DNA of 64,000 bases from Paenibacillus ferrarius. GTDB taxonomy: Bacteria > Bacillota > Bacilli > Paenibacillales > NBRC-103111. Both the position numbers and the translations under genes were made by a program. Below are positions 63,923 through 64,000 of the stretch, in pieces; within the stretch, counting starts at the first letter, position 1; each line of letters begins with the position of its first letter. The notes below the pieces were generated by a model. That model did not search any database, was not told the DNA's origin, and saw only the letters and a program-made list of their open reading frames with translations. The DNA lies in contig NZ_MBTG01000006.1 in the NCBI RefSeq assembly GCF_002027705.1, forward strand, positions 180,038 to 244,037, given 5' to 3'.

Positions 63923-64000
63923 GCCACACCTCGACCTTATTTAATATCTATATTATAAAGGTTGTTCCTTAAGGTGTGTCTACGAAATAGTCTAACTTCA

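Larger units (their letters stand above)
62735..63983 (-). mobile_element. IS3-family insertion sequence (IS150-like group)
   Basis: A 1.25 kb element with two overlapping frames and terminal inverted repeats. The left repeat is 62735-62759 and the right is 63960-63983; they match at 21-22 of 24-25 positions with one base of indel (both share GTAGACACA and AAGGAACAACC). Weaker similarity continues outward, so the true tips may lie some bases further, near 62717-62725 and close to 64000. Target duplications cannot be checked because the right side reaches the window edge. Confidence 0.85.

Overview
The window looks like chromosomal DNA of a low-to-moderate GC spore-former relative, most likely Paenibacillus or a close genus of Paenibacillaceae. 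Supporting signs are a bacterial nitric oxide synthase oxygenase of the Bacillus type, a TPP riboswitch in front of a Bacillus-like thiamine operon, a GntR/LacI hybrid regulator of the AraR architecture, sugar ABC importers without their own ATPase, a copper-amine-oxidase-like stalk domain protein, strong AGGAGG ribosome binding sites with frequent TTG/GTG starts, and U-tailed hairpin terminators. No rRNA, tRNA or CRISPR array was seen.

Layout. 0-2 kb: ABC-F ATPase. 2.4-8.7 kb: arabino-oligosaccharide locus (GntR-type regulator, divergent solute-binding lipoprotein, two permeases, GH43 enzyme), with a 1 kb repeat-rich gap. 8.9-12.2 kb: pirin, a small unknown protein, nitric oxide synthase, RarD-type transporter. 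12.3-16.2 kb: LysR regulator, divergent DASS anion transporter, and an ApgM-like alkaline-phosphatase-superfamily enzyme. 16.2-17.1 kb: tandem hairpin repeat. 17.1-31.8 kb: a large amino-sugar / peptidoglycan-recycling locus: BadF-type kinase and GH4 phosphoglycosidase facing away from MurR/RpiR, MurQ, a binding-protein importer, GNAT, PIG-L deacetylase, NamZ, MurK-like kinase, NagZ and AnmK. The hydrolases lack signal peptides, so uptake of small muropeptide sugars followed by cytoplasmic cleavage and phosphorylation to MurNAc-6-P and GlcNAc-6-P is the best reading.

32.3-49.9 kb is the most unusual part. A MORN-repeat membrane protein and a DUF4280 (PAAR-like) protein are transcribed leftward. 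A co-directional run of ten genes goes rightward: a secreted TolC-like/stalk-domain protein, a membrane sensor with a degenerate class III cyclase domain, a GNAT, an ATP/ADP-translocase-HEAT-cNMP fusion, an RsbW-like kinase, an RsbV-like STAS protein, a GAF-PP2C phosphatase, a DUF4157 (eCIS core) protein, a large repeat-linker protein, and a small chaperone-like protein. No sheath, tube or baseplate genes are present, so this looks like an orphan effector/spike module under partner-switch control. I regard it as the best candidate for an undescribed system.

50-51 kb: BASS-family transporter. 51.1-57.6 kb: TPP riboswitch and tenI-thiO-thiS-thiG-thiD-thiE-thiC, without thiF. 57.9-61.6 kb: ArsR-type regulator, M29 aminopeptidase, AraC regulator and a sugar isomerase/epimerase. 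61.7-62.4 kb: a GGYCAA hexamer array. 62.7-64 kb: an apparently intact IS3-family element. Dispersed hairpin and AAGGGAAC-type repeats recur in several gaps.
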